Shown here: piece by piece, positions 26,736 through 35,326 of the stretch
Layout of the letters: every line of letters starts with the position of its first letter
Position numbering within the stretch: position 1 is the first letter of the stretch
NCBI GenBank assembly: GCA_938017985.1
Contig: CALIKS010000001.1
Location: forward strand, 148,745-212,744
Length of the DNA stretch: 64,000 nucleotides
Direction: 5' to 3'
Source: an uncultured archaeon
Lineage (GTDB): Archaea > Thermoproteota > Nitrososphaeria_A > Caldarchaeales > Calditenuaceae
The notes under the pieces: generated by a model
What the model was told of the DNA's origin: nothing
The model's database searches: none
What the model saw: the letters and a program-made list of their open reading frames with translations, nothing else
Made by a program: the position numbers and the translations under genes

Positions 26736-28358
26736 TTATTGTCCTTTAATCCTATTGAGAGACATTTCCCTCAGATATTCATTAATATGTTTAGCCGCAG
26801 TTCTTCCATCTGCAATTGCATCTACTAGCGTCGACGGACCTCTAACTAAATCACCTCCCGCGAATACTCCTCTAATTGATGTCTCTAATTTTTCATTTAC
26901 TAAAATGCATCCATCATCTGTAGTCTGAAGCCCTTCCTTCTTTAGAAGCTCAGTATTAGGGGTCTGCCCTATGGCAATTATGGCCATCTCCGACTCCACA
27001 ATAAACTCGCTCCCCTCAATAGGAATTGGCCGACGTCTACCAGAACTATCTGGAGGCCCTAGCTTCATCTTTATGCACTCGACTCCGCTTAATTTTCCAT
27101 CTACTCCTATGAATTTTTTCGGAGCGGTTAAGTACATGATTATAACTCCTTCCTCTATTGCTTCTTCTACATGTTCTCTCTTTGCTGGCATCTCAGCCTC
27201 TGAACGTCTATAGAGGATTCTGACGCTTTCTGCACCGAGCCTCAATGCAGTTCTTGCTGCATCAATAGCTACATCACCACCTCCAATAACGACTACATTT
27301 CTCGACACTTTTACTTCATGTCCCATGTTTACATTCTTCAAAAAATCAAGTGCAGCAACAACCCCATCAAGGTCTTCTCCAGGTATACCTATTCTCTGCG
27401 GCTTCATTGCACCAATCGCTAAGAAGATTGCCTGAAAGCCCTGTCTAAATAATTCGCTTATTGAAATATCATTTCCTAAACTTTTACCGACGACAAAAGT
27501 TACTCCCATTTCTTTTAATGTGCTTATCTCATCATTTACTACATGTCGGGGCAGTCTATAGGGCGGTATTCCAAGCATCAACATACCGCCAATAACCGGC
27601 GACTCATCGAAAATTGTAACATCGTGTCCTTCCATTCTTAGGTGGTAGGCTGCCGTTATTCCAGCAGGACCAGACCCTATAATAGCCACCTTATGACCAG
27701 TCGACGTCTTTATGCTAGGAACTATTTTAGAACTATTTTCATAAACAACTCGTTTAATAAGCGAGATAGATGGTCCCTCGCCACCGACTAAGGAATGTAA
27801 GCATTTAGATTCGCATGGATGGAAGCATGCGTAGCCAGTTACTCCGATGAAAGGGCTTACGTTTAAAATTATTCTTCTTGCCACGTCTAATTTACCACTA
27901 GCAACAGCTTGCATAAATGCAGGGATACTCGTCTTGGCTGGGCATCCTGAGATACACGTTGCTTCCTTGCAAGTAAAGCATCTTGATGCCTCCCTTATCG
28001 CTTCGTCCACACTGTAGCCATTAATAACTGTTTGAAAGGACTTCTTCCTAATTTCTGGTGCCTTCCTGCGTATTGGAATTCTGTGGCTAAGTTTCACCGC
28101 TGCAGGGCTACCGGCAAAATCTAACATTACTTTAAAAAATTTTACACGCAATGAAAGTTCTTCCTTATCCTTATAATTCTCTACCACTTTTCTTAAAATT
28201 CTTTCAACTATACGCGAATCTAGATTATCCAGATCATGATTAATATCTAGTCCAGCATAACTTAACAATTCTGCAGTTATATTCTCTACGTCAAGTCTTT
28301 CGGTCCACTCAGACTTTTGATTTAATAAAAATTTTATGAAGTCCTTCCCTGTGGGCAT
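26736..28358 (-). CDS. GltD-like NADPH oxidoreductase with two [4Fe-4S] sites
   Basis: A 540-residue member of the glutamate synthase small-subunit family. The cysteine-rich N-part has C127, C130, C135, C139 and C178, C182, C186 (CFTCKEATCISGCP; ACFHPCESKC). FAD-binding IIGSGPAGITAAYHL begins near residue 225, NADPH-binding VVVIGGGDVAIDAARTAL follows, and the C-terminal GVFAGGDLVRGPSTLVDAIADGR closes the flavin site. An extra 90-residue N-terminal region is unlike E. coli GltD. No glutamate synthase large subunit is nearby; the FNR-like gene follows, so an Nfn/Sud-like complex is a better guess than glutamate synthesis. Confidence 0.85.
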   Translation of the reverse strand: MPTGKDFIKFLLNQKSEWTERLDVENITAELLSYAGLDINHDLDNLDSRIVERILRKVVENYKDKEELSLRVKFFKVMLDFAGSPAAVKLSHRIPIRRKAPEIRKKSFQTVINGYSVDEAIREASRCFTCKEATCISGCPAKTSIPAFMQAVASGKLDVARRIILNVSPFIGVTGYACFHPCESKCLHSLVGGEGPSISLIKRVVYENSSKIVPSIKTSTGHKVAIIGSGPAGITAAYHLRMEGHDVTIFDESPVIGGMLMLGIPPYRLPRHVVNDEISTLKEMGVTFVVGKSLGNDISISELFRQGFQAIFLAIGAMKPQRIGIPGEDLDGVVAALDFLKNVNMGHEVKVSRNVVVIGGGDVAIDAARTALRLGAESVRILYRRSEAEMPAKREHVEEAIEEGVIIMYLTAPKKFIGVDGKLSGVECIKMKLGPPDSSGRRRPIPIEGSEFIVESEMAIIAIGQTPNTELLKKEGLQTTDDGCILVNEKLETSIRGVFAGGDLVRGPSTLVDAIADGRTAAKHINEYLREMSLNRIKGQ

Positions 28359-28504
28359 ATGGTATTCATCCTCATGTTAGGATAGTCAAACTAATAAAAA
28401 AACCGTAACTCGTTAATAAAAAATAACTATTTATTGTTCCGATATGATTTGATAATCTAAAACATAAAGAAATATTTTTTATAGAACGATGAAAACGTTA
28501 CGTT

Positions 28505-28948
28505 ATGAGTCAAGTAGATATTTCAGAAAAAATGATAGTAAGGAGAGAATCAATAGCTGAAGGGTATATCAGGCTTAAGAAATCAACGATTGATTTAATG
28601 AAGAGTGGCGGCGTAGCTAAGGGAGATCCCATAGCTATAGCCAAAGTCGGAGGAATACTCGGTGCAAAAAGTGTTCCAATGCTTCTTCCACTTTGTCATC
28701 AATTACTACTAGATCATGTAGGCATAGATGTCGAGATTGATGAGATTAATTCCTCGATAAAAGTAACTTCGCGCGTTGTGTCTCGAGGAAAAACTGGCGT
28801 CGAGATGGAGGCTCTCACGGCAGTTGTCAATAGTCTATTAAACATTTGGGATTTGGTTAAACAATATGAAAAAGACGAAAAAGGAGAGTATCCCATAACG
28901 GAGATATATGGAGTCAGGATAGTAAAAAAGACAAAAGAGATTTTATAA
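28505..28948 (+). CDS. moaC: cyclic pyranopterin monophosphate synthase MoaC
   Basis: Second enzyme of molybdopterin synthesis, converting the MoaA product to cPMP. At 147 residues it has the family start VDISEKMIVRRESIAEGYI, the catalytic region MLLPLCHQLLLDHV, and RGKTGVEMEALTAVV. The moaA gene is at 54472-55473, far away; moaB, moaD and moaE are not in the window. The gene runs 1 base before the next gene, so they share a transcript. Confidence 0.95.
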   Translation: MSQVDISEKMIVRRESIAEGYIRLKKSTIDLMKSGGVAKGDPIAIAKVGGILGAKSVPMLLPLCHQLLLDHVGIDVEIDEINSSIKVTSRVVSRGKTGVEMEALTAVVNSLLNIWDLVKQYEKDEKGEYPITEIYGVRIVKKTKEIL

Positions 28949-28949
28949 C

Positions 28950-29735
28950 ATGATAAGGGTACTAATACTTGGTTCAGGCTCAATAGTCCCAACAAGAAAA
29001 AGATTCGCCACCTCAATCTATATTGATTCAGGGAGCCACAAAATACTTCTCGATTGTGGTCCAGGTACGATTGATAAGATGCGCACAACCAATATTAACC
29101 CATGGTCTATAGATAGTCTACTTGTAACACATTTCCATATTGACCACATATCGGATCTTCTGCCTCTATTAAAACTCAGGGCATACAGTGAAAAAGGAGA
29201 GATAGTTGCGGAGCCTCCTTCATTAAGAATATATGGTCCAAAAGGACTCATAGAGTTTCTAAAATACACGATAGACCAAAATATTTTCCTCAGATACCTT
29301 AAAGATAAAATTGGATACCACAGATACGTTGAAATTTATGAAATGGGTCAAGATGATGTTAAAGAAAATGGAAGAATTAAAATTTATAGTAAAAGGGCAA
29401 GACATGAGTTAGGGTTAAATTACAGGCTCGAAATTGATGATAAAATAATAGTATTTTCTGGCGATACGGCTTTCGATACAAGTATTGCAAATTTTGCTAA
29501 GGATGCCGATCTCCTTATTCATGAGTGCTCCTATCCTAAGACCTTGTTGGTCGGCGAACATACCTCAGAGGAAGATTTAGCACAAGTAATCATGCTGGCT
29601 AGACCGAAGAGATTGTTGATTACGCATTTATACCCTGCTTGGACTGGTCTAGAAGGAGAACTAGTTAGAAAGTCTTCTGAAATATATAAGTGTCGCATAT
29701 ACATTGCGCATGATCTGTTGGATATCAGTTTATAA
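28950..29735 (+). CDS. metallo-beta-lactamase fold hydrolase, RNase Z-like
   Basis: A 261-residue protein with the metal-binding motif THFHIDH (His61, His63, Asp65, His66), an N-terminal LILGSGSIVPTRKRFATS, then IVFSGDTAF and HECSYP, as in the ElaC/RNase Z group. RNase Z removes the 3' trailer of tRNA precursors. The overall layout also fits phosphodiesterase-like relatives, and the exosite arm typical of RNase Z is not clear, so the substrate is left open. It is coupled to moaC, one base apart, which is probably a matter of co-transcription rather than function. Confidence 0.8.
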   Translation: MIRVLILGSGSIVPTRKRFATSIYIDSGSHKILLDCGPGTIDKMRTTNINPWSIDSLLVTHFHIDHISDLLPLLKLRAYSEKGEIVAEPPSLRIYGPKGLIEFLKYTIDQNIFLRYLKDKIGYHRYVEIYEMGQDDVKENGRIKIYSKRARHELGLNYRLEIDDKIIVFSGDTAFDTSIANFAKDADLLIHECSYPKTLLVGEHTSEEDLAQVIMLARPKRLLITHLYPAWTGLEGELVRKSSEIYKCRIYIAHDLLDISL

Positions 29736-29753
29736 TGCATACTAGACAAAAAT

Positions 29754-30272
29754 TCATTTAAAGATTGGCAATTTTATCCCTCTTTGCTTTTGATACTTAC
29801 CAGAATATGGATTTTCTACCGGTGATGTAAGTTTAGCAAATACTACATGAATGAACCGTTCACCAGCATATAATCTCACGGGGAATTCGCCTCCTATCAT
29901 TTCTATAGTTAATTGTCCTTCAAAGTTCGCATCTATTATTGTGGGTGGAAGTATTAATCCTATCCTAGCGTAGCTGCTTCTTAAATTGACAAATGCCATT
30001 ATGTCGGTGGGAAGTGCGACATACTCAATAGTATGTAACAAGACATGCTCATGAGGATTAATAATAAAGCTTTCTCCCGTTTCTATTGTGAAAAATTCTT
30101 CAACATTTCCTTTCTTGGGATCAAATACTTTATCGGTTTTTTTTAATCTACCAATTGATGTACCAATTCTAAGGTCTAGACCGTTTTCTCTCACTATATC
30201 AGGCTCAAGCGGCTCAATCTTCAGTCTGCCACTCTTAATGTAATTCCATAAATCAAAGTCTGACAATATCAA
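29754..30272 (-). CDS. dcd: dCTP deaminase, possibly bifunctional with dUTPase activity
   Basis: Removes the amino group of dCTP on the route to dTTP. The 172-residue protein has ILSDFDL at the N-terminus, GLDLRIG, NLRSSYARIGLILPPTIIDANFEGQLTIEM with the catalytic Glu, and LYAGERFIHVVF. Some archaeal members also hydrolyse dUTP to dUMP; sequence reading alone cannot decide. Convergent with the RNase Z-like gene, 18 bases apart. Confidence 0.9.
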   Translation of the reverse strand: MILSDFDLWNYIKSGRLKIEPLEPDIVRENGLDLRIGTSIGRLKKTDKVFDPKKGNVEEFFTIETGESFIINPHEHVLLHTIEYVALPTDIMAFVNLRSSYARIGLILPPTIIDANFEGQLTIEMIGGEFPVRLYAGERFIHVVFAKLTSPVENPYSGKYQKQRGIKLPIFK

Positions 30273-30352
30273 TTATTACACCTATGTGGTTGAGAAATAA
30301 CTTATGACTAATTAACTTATCTACTCACAATTGATTTAAATAAATTAATTTT

Positions 30353-30790
30353 TTATTTATTCAACGTCGTAATCGATCGATCCGCATAATGCTTTACTAC
30401 CTTAGTTGGTGATAAAATACTACATATATATTCGAAGGCATCTTCAGGGCTACTTTTCTCACCGCATGTAAATACATCTACTGTTGCATATCTGTAGTTG
30501 GGCCAAGTATGAATGGCAATATGACTTTCTACTACTAACGCTATTACTGAGACACCTCCTTTATCTCCACCAAACTTCCACGAATTAACCTCGACCAATG
30601 TCATCCTAGCCGTCTTAGCGGCCTCTCTAATCAGAGTCCTTAATAATTGGACATCTGATAAGGACCTTTTATCACATCCGTAGAGATTTCCATACACATG
30701 TTTACCAATAATACCTTCATAACCTGTTATTTCTACACCTTCCTGATTTATCTGTCTACTCACTTCTTTACTCTTCAACTCATTTTTCAA
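30353..30790 (-). CDS. speD: pyruvoyl-dependent decarboxylase, SpeD family (arginine or AdoMet)
   Basis: A 145-residue proenzyme of the AdoMetDC family. The cleavage site is Glu88-Ser89 in VVESHIAIHTWPNYRYATVDVFTCG, preceded by NSWKFGGDKGGVSVIAL. IGKHVYGNLYGCD at the N-terminus is the crenarchaeal form. In Sulfolobus-type archaea two such paralogues exist, one a true AdoMet decarboxylase and one an arginine decarboxylase that evolved from it. Because the first copy (7492-7938) sits with speE, this one is the better candidate for arginine decarboxylase making agmatine. That split is inference. It faces a long divergent intergenic region. Confidence 0.8.
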   Translation of the reverse strand: MKNELKSKEVSRQINQEGVEITGYEGIIGKHVYGNLYGCDKRSLSDVQLLRTLIREAAKTARMTLVEVNSWKFGGDKGGVSVIALVVESHIAIHTWPNYRYATVDVFTCGEKSSPEDAFEYICSILSPTKVVKHYADRSITTLNK

Positions 30791-31303
30791 TATTATTTAT
30801 TTATAAGCATATCTAAGCCTAGGCTATTCCCGAAGAATATCCTCTCGTTTTTTGATTTAAACAGTACTTAAGCTACATTTTTTATCAAAAATAACCACAA
30901 AACTACTCTCTCAATAGTACATAAACTTCCGCTAAGAAATTTGGCCATAATTGTCTTTTTATATAGTAAATCATAAACGGTAAAACTTTTATGATTTACT
31001 ACGAGTATCATTAATGTCCACGACTTTCGCAAAAGTTTTTTTCAATTATAAGTGAAATAAATTCTCCAGTAAGTTCATATTTAAAGAATGTTCAGTAATT
31101 TTATCAGTTGAGTTTGAATTAGCCGCTCAATAAATAATGAAAAACCGCAAATTTCAACGTTTTACACGTAGTTACTACGTCTTTGATTCAAATCGGTATG
31201 AAAATATAGTCTGGATTGATAATTCAATTTTATTTTTGTTAATAAAAGTTAGGTAAATCTTTAAAGATAAATCTTTTAACTAGGATATTCAATATTTTAA
31301 AAC
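30791..31303. other. 513-bp divergent intergenic region
   Basis: The longest gap in the window, between speD-2 (minus) and the 99-aa gene (plus). It is strongly AT-rich. It holds a 14-bp perfect inverted repeat (30964-31001) and a smaller palindrome ACGTAG-TTA-CTACGT (31166-31180). Two short open frames exist, 39 codons at 31137-31256 on plus and 47 codons at 30868-31011 on minus; the second runs through the inverted repeat and neither has a recognisable product. No tRNA or C/D-box pattern was seen. Part must hold the promoters of the flanking genes. Confidence 0.6.
30964..31001. repeat. 14-bp perfect inverted repeat
   Basis: TAGTAAATCATAAA (30964-30977) and TTTATGATTTACTA (30988-31001) are exact reverse complements separated by a 10-base spacer. 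It is 170-300 bases from either flanking start codon, too far for a simple promoter operator, and it lacks a T-run on either side. It might be a protein-binding site, a cruciform or a terminator hairpin of an unannotated RNA. Confidence 0.7.
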
Positions 31304-31603
31304 ATGAGTATGGGTAAAAAGAATGTCAAGTTGATTAATAGAGAAAAAATACGCGATAAGAGCGTCGTAGGTATTGATAAGAAAGCCTTACTCATATCCT
31401 TAGAGCAGGGTAGGAAGCAACCTAGAGTGGCCTTTTACTCTCCTTACAGTTCAGTTATATTAAACTATCTTAAGAACACGAGACCGAGGTTTAGCATAAG
31501 TGAAGAGGTGGCTTCAATTATTGAGGCGGAGTTAAGTAGAAGATATCCAGTAGTAGCTGCTTATGTAAAAAGGAAATTGCCAAAAAAGGTGACTAAGAGG
31601 TGA
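31304..31603 (+). CDS. small basic protein of unknown function
   Basis: A 99-residue lysine- and arginine-rich protein that I do not recognise. Residues 1-35 are very basic (GKKNVKLINREKIRDKS), the middle is FYSPYSSVILNYLKNTRPRF, and the end is a helix SISEEVASIIEAELSRRYPVVAAYVKRKL, a pattern like an alternate-helix nucleic-acid-binding or dimerisation segment. It is 6 bases upstream of the IMPase gene and ends in a GAGGTGA ribosome binding site for it, so they form an operon. A DNA- or RNA-binding role is only a guess from charge. Confidence 0.6.
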   Translation: MSMGKKNVKLINREKIRDKSVVGIDKKALLISLEQGRKQPRVAFYSPYSSVILNYLKNTRPRFSISEEVASIIEAELSRRYPVVAAYVKRKLPKKVTKR

Positions 31604-31609
31604 GAATTT

Positions 31610-32449
31610 ATGTTTGACTTGAAAGAACTAGTAAGCTCTGCTCTTATTGAGGCTCGGCACACTTATCTTAAACTTGCTGAACGTGGTGAAGCAGCTAAAG
31701 AAACATCAGTGGGAGCATTTGGTGACCTTTCGACACTAAGTGATATAATTTGTGAGGAAGTTATTATGGAAAAAATTAATTCACAGTTAAAAGATGTGTC
31801 CTTTATTACTGAGGAGAAAGGAGTTTTAGGCGATATAGGCCATAGCAAATATTTGGTATTGATAGACCCAATTGATGGAAGTACCAATATGAAAAGAGGG
31901 TTAAGATTTTTTTCCTCTGGAATAGCTATCTTTAATGGTTTAAAATATGAAAATTTAGTGGCTACCGGAGTTATTGATATTCCTGAAGGTCAGTTATTTT
32001 TGGCGGATAAAAATGGTGTTTACCTTAAAGATCGGGCGCCATCTCTGAGTAGTATTAAAAGTTTAGAAAAAGCAGTAGTCTCACTTGATTTTAGACCATT
32101 AAAAAGAGGAGGAGAATCCGCGACAACGTTTGTAAGACTTTGCCAGACTCTCAGGCATTTTAGGAACCTAGGTTCCTCATTACTTGAGATATGCCAAATT
32201 ATTAATGGTAAGATCGATGCATTTATCTGTCTTACTTCAGAGCTTAGATTGTTTGACATACTTCCTGCTTTGTTCATTCTTGAGAAAGCTGGAGGACATT
32301 GGCTTATGAATAAGCCAATCTCTGTATTAAATGAATCTACGATTAAGGATAGATACGCAGTCATCGCAGCATCAAACAAGGATTTGCTTAATGAAATAAT
32401 AAGTATAGCATCAATAAAATGGCCTACAATTTCCGACGAGATATTTTAA
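31610..32449 (+). CDS. inositol monophosphatase family phosphatase
   Basis: A Mg2+-dependent sugar phosphatase (IMPase/FBPase/CysQ fold), 279 residues. Metal ligands are present in ITEEKG, DPIDGSTN and LFDILPAL (a WDxA equivalent with F in place of W). Archaeal members often act on both inositol 1-phosphate and fructose 1,6-bisphosphate, serving gluconeogenesis or solute synthesis. The start is 6 bases after the upstream gene, with GAGGTGAG as ribosome binding site. Confidence 0.85.
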   Translation: MFDLKELVSSALIEARHTYLKLAERGEAAKETSVGAFGDLSTLSDIICEEVIMEKINSQLKDVSFITEEKGVLGDIGHSKYLVLIDPIDGSTNMKRGLRFFSSGIAIFNGLKYENLVATGVIDIPEGQLFLADKNGVYLKDRAPSLSSIKSLEKAVVSLDFRPLKRGGESATTFVRLCQTLRHFRNLGSSLLEICQIINGKIDAFICLTSELRLFDILPALFILEKAGGHWLMNKPISVLNESTIKDRYAVIAASNKDLLNEIISIASIKWPTISDEIF

Positions 32450-32477
32450 GAAAAACTAGATACTGAATAAATTTTTA

Positions 32478-33287
32478 TTATTTTTTATTTTTTCGATCTT
32501 TCAAAAAAGCATTAATTCTTTCTCTTGCTTCATTAGTTGAGATTAATAGATCGAGTAGAAATGCTTCAAATAACTGTCCGGCCGCACGTGAAGCTTCGCT
32601 TTCTGCACGAATGGCGCACTTTATTATATTAAGGGTAGCTGATGGAATCTCAGTCAGTCTTAATGCAAACTTCCTAACTTCCTCAAAAAAGTTTTTTTGA
32701 GGAAATACTTTGTTTATAATTCCTAAGGATAAAGCCTCATTACACCCAATGAACTCTCCTAGCATTACAATTTCTTTAGCGCGTGAGACACCTACGCATT
32801 TTATTAATCGTTGGATACCGCCGCCAGCAGGTAATATGCCCAGCTTAACCTCGGGTAAACCAATGATTGCATTATCTGCTGCTAATCTGAAGTCGCAAGC
32901 AAGTGCCAACTCTAAGCCTCCTCCTAGCGCGTAGCCAAATATTGCGGCTATTGTTGGTTTTGGATATTCCTCTATGTAATCAGCTAGTCTTGATAAGCCG
33001 CGTGTAAAGGCATGTCGAGTCATATTAGATATCTGAGTAGCCTTCAAAAAGTTCACGTCAGCACCTGTAGAGAAAGACTTATCACCACTACCAGTAAATA
33101 TGATTACTTTGACCTCTTCAATTTCTAGCAATTTCTTTAATGCATCTTCAATCTCTGATATCATTAGAGGGGATATGGCGTTAAGTCTTTCTGGCCTGTT
33201 TAAAATAATCCAAGCAATAGGTGGCTCCTTCTTCAATTCAATTTCTGAGTATTCTTTATCGATGTTACGTATAGGCGTTTTAGACAT
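32478..33287 (-). CDS. enoyl-CoA hydratase/isomerase family protein
   Basis: A crotonase-fold enzyme of about 269 residues. Both catalytic glutamates of true hydratases are in place: YALGGGLELALACD and LPEVKLGILPAGGG; the oxyanion-hole block SFSTGADV is also seen. ATG at 33287 is preferred, since family members start shortly before IELKKEPPIAWIILNRPERLNA; an upstream frame extension reaches 33329. It is followed on the same strand by nothing close but preceded by a 3-hydroxyacyl-CoA dehydrogenase gene, giving two successive steps of fatty-acid oxidation or of the hydroxypropionate-hydroxybutyrate style carbon pathways. Confidence 0.9.
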   Translation of the reverse strand: MSKTPIRNIDKEYSEIELKKEPPIAWIILNRPERLNAISPLMISEIEDALKKLLEIEEVKVIIFTGSGDKSFSTGADVNFLKATQISNMTRHAFTRGLSRLADYIEEYPKPTIAAIFGYALGGGLELALACDFRLAADNAIIGLPEVKLGILPAGGGIQRLIKCVGVSRAKEIVMLGEFIGCNEALSLGIINKVFPQKNFFEEVRKFALRLTEIPSATLNIIKCAIRAESEASRAAGQLFEAFLLDLLISTNEARERINAFLKDRKNKK

Positions 33288-33374
33288 ACATAATTTCTGT
33301 TGCAAGTAATAGAAATATTTAGCTCTCACGAAAACTTATTTATGAATTAATTGGATATCAACATCTTTTAACAT

Positions 33375-34445
33375 TTAAGCGAGGACAAGTTCTTTGACTC
33401 TAAGCGGCTCAATTTCTCTCGAATAATCAGAAATTCCTTTCGTTAAATTTAGTCCAAGCTTCACTGCCATGTCTATCGATTTTTCATCTGCAACTCCAAG
33501 CTTTACTAAATCATATGCCTCTCTAATAGCAGAAATGATTATCTCCTCTATGCATTTTTCTTTTTCGATGCTTAAATGATAAGTTTCATTCTCGTTATGA
33601 TTTGGATATTCATAAAAACCTCGTCCTGCTTTTATTCCTATTCTTCCTTCGCTAACCATTTCCTCAATAGTTATAGATGGTTCGAATTTTTTATCGAAGC
33701 TACTTATAATTTTTAGACAGTTATGAATGATGTCAAGTCCAATGAAATCAGATAGCTGAAATAACCCCATAGGGAATCCATACTTATTCTTTAATATTAA
33801 GTCAATTTCCGAAGGTGTCGCCTTTCCTACCTCGATAAGTCTTAAGGCGGTTAGGAACATACTTAATAACACTCTATTTACAATGTAGCCTGGGGTTTCT
33901 TTCTGTAATAGAAGTGGTATTTTGCCGAGAGTTCTAACAAACTCAGCACAATCAGATTTGACTTCTTCTGTTGTATATTTACCTCCCATTATCTCTACTA
34001 GTTTCATTACTTGCGGCGGATTAAAAAAATGTGTCCCTATGAGTCGTGAGGGATACCTTAGTTCTTTTTGTAATATCGAAATAGGAATTGTACTCGTTGT
34101 CGTAGTAATTATCGTGTCTTGGGATACATAATTCTCGATTGACCTGTAGATCTCTTTTTTAATCAACAAGTCTTCAGTCACTGCTTCTATTACTATGGAG
34201 GCGTCAGGCACCATATTATCCAAAGAGGTTGTAGTCAAAATTCTATCCATAGTTTTTTGAAGAGAGATCTTACTAATGACACCTTTATCTACAAATTTTT
34301 GAAGACTCTTTTTAATTTTTTTAATCGCCTCTTCTACTGATGGTTCTCTTCTACCATACAATACGACCCGGTATCCTGACATCGCTATTATTTGTGCTAT
34401 TCCATGCCCCATAGTCCCAGTTCCTATCACAGCAATTAGGTTCAT
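33375..34445 (-). CDS. 3-hydroxyacyl-CoA dehydrogenase
   Basis: NAD-dependent oxidation of (S)-3-hydroxyacyl-CoA, 356 residues. N-terminal VIGTGTMGHGIAQIIAMSGY binds NAD; IGTHFFNPPQVMKLVEIM holds the catalytic His; TPGYIVNRVLLSM and FPMGLFQLSDFIGLD are the C-terminal domain. Slightly longer than the usual 280-310 because of a duplicated half of the dimerisation domain. Lies 87 bases upstream of the enoyl-CoA hydratase on the same strand, so the two probably work in one pathway. No thiolase or acyl-CoA dehydrogenase is nearby. Confidence 0.92.
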   Translation of the reverse strand: MNLIAVIGTGTMGHGIAQIIAMSGYRVVLYGRREPSVEEAIKKIKKSLQKFVDKGVISKISLQKTMDRILTTTSLDNMVPDASIVIEAVTEDLLIKKEIYRSIENYVSQDTIITTTTSTIPISILQKELRYPSRLIGTHFFNPPQVMKLVEIMGGKYTTEEVKSDCAEFVRTLGKIPLLLQKETPGYIVNRVLLSMFLTALRLIEVGKATPSEIDLILKNKYGFPMGLFQLSDFIGLDIIHNCLKIISSFDKKFEPSITIEEMVSEGRIGIKAGRGFYEYPNHNENETYHLSIEKEKCIEEIIISAIREAYDLVKLGVADEKSIDMAVKLGLNLTKGISDYSREIEPLRVKELVLA

Positions 34446-34552
34446 TCCAAAACTAAGAATAAAGGAGGAATTATATATTGCTGCGACTCCAGTAATCAGT
34501 TAATTAAAGGTTAGGCTTAATAAATCATGAGTTAATAAATGAAACAGAGCGA

Positions 34553-35326
34553 ATGTCGCTAATTGGGAGTGATAAGTTAATAAGGGCTTTTCATAGGCTC
34601 GGGCTTACTGAATACGAGATGAGAGCTTATCTTACATTATTAAACAAGGGAGAATCTAATGCTAGCGAATTAAGCAAATTAAGTGGGATACCAATATCGA
34701 AAATTTATGATACGTTAAATTCTTTAGCAGAAAAGGGCTGGGTGCTTATCGAGAGAGGAAGACCAACAAGATACAGGCCTCAAGCACCAGCACTGGCCTC
34801 TGAGGCCTCTAAAATAAGGATTGAACAAGAACTAACAGAATATGCTAGCCTAATTGTCCAGGAGCTTAATCCGATATATGAGCGTAGGAATGAAAAAGAA
34901 AAGCCTGAAGTGTGGATAATCAGGGGGGAAGAAAATCTATGGAAAAATATAAGGGATGTCATTGGTAGAGCAACTCGTCATTTATCAATAGCGCTCCCCT
35001 ACATTCCAAAAGACCTGCAACTAATTGTTCTAACTATAGCGTCTTTGATTAAAGAAAAAGGCGGCGTAATACAAATCCTAGTAGGGGAAGATGTTGATTA
35101 TCAATCTGTAAAAAAGTTATGTGAAGAACTTGAAGTCAGAACTAGGGATATAAGCTTCGGAGGTGGGGTGATTAGTGATTCATCAGAAGTCGTTTTATTA
35201 TTGATGAGCGCAGAAGAAAAAAAACCTAAGTTGGGAATCTATTCTGCGCATGCAGGCTTAACAAGCTTAGCTAAGGCGTATTTTGATATGTTATGGTCTA
35301 CTTCAAATCCGCTTAGGCCTAGATGA
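34553..35326 (+). CDS. TrmB family transcriptional regulator
   Basis: A 257-residue regulator with an N-terminal winged helix (LGLTEYEMRAYLTLLNKGESNASELSKLSGIP, then KIYDTLNSLAEKGWV) and a TrmB C-terminal effector domain (VWIIRGEENLWKNIRDVIGRATRHLSIALP). TrmB proteins sense sugars or other small molecules. It is divergent from the 3-hydroxyacyl-CoA dehydrogenase gene, with 107 bases between, so it may control the fatty-acid oxidation pair. Its end overlaps the convergent DUF72 gene by 8 bases. Confidence 0.87.
   Translation: MSLIGSDKLIRAFHRLGLTEYEMRAYLTLLNKGESNASELSKLSGIPISKIYDTLNSLAEKGWVLIERGRPTRYRPQAPALASEASKIRIEQELTEYASLIVQELNPIYERRNEKEKPEVWIIRGEENLWKNIRDVIGRATRHLSIALPYIPKDLQLIVLTIASLIKEKGGVIQILVGEDVDYQSVKKLCEELEVRTRDISFGGGVISDSSEVVLLLMSAEEKKPKLGIYSAHAGLTSLAKAYFDMLWSTSNPLRPR

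Noticed and set aside
25818-28358. Electron-bifurcating NfnAB
   Set aside because: The small subunit lacks the cysteines for the [2Fe-2S] cluster, so a plain NfnAB call is not supported.
30868-31011. 47-codon minus-strand frame in the long intergenic region
   Set aside because: It runs through the perfect inverted repeat and has no family features; listed only as part of the gap.
31180-31200. TTCAAAT resembling a tRNA T-loop
   Set aside because: The five bases on each side do not pair, and no acceptor or anticodon stem fits around it.
31137-31256. 39-codon frame in the long intergenic region
   Set aside because: No ribosome binding site, no recognisable pattern, within chance for AT-rich DNA of this length.
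31304-31603. Alba or Cren7 chromatin protein for the basic 99-aa gene
   Set aside because: Neither sequence pattern is present; only charge is similar.
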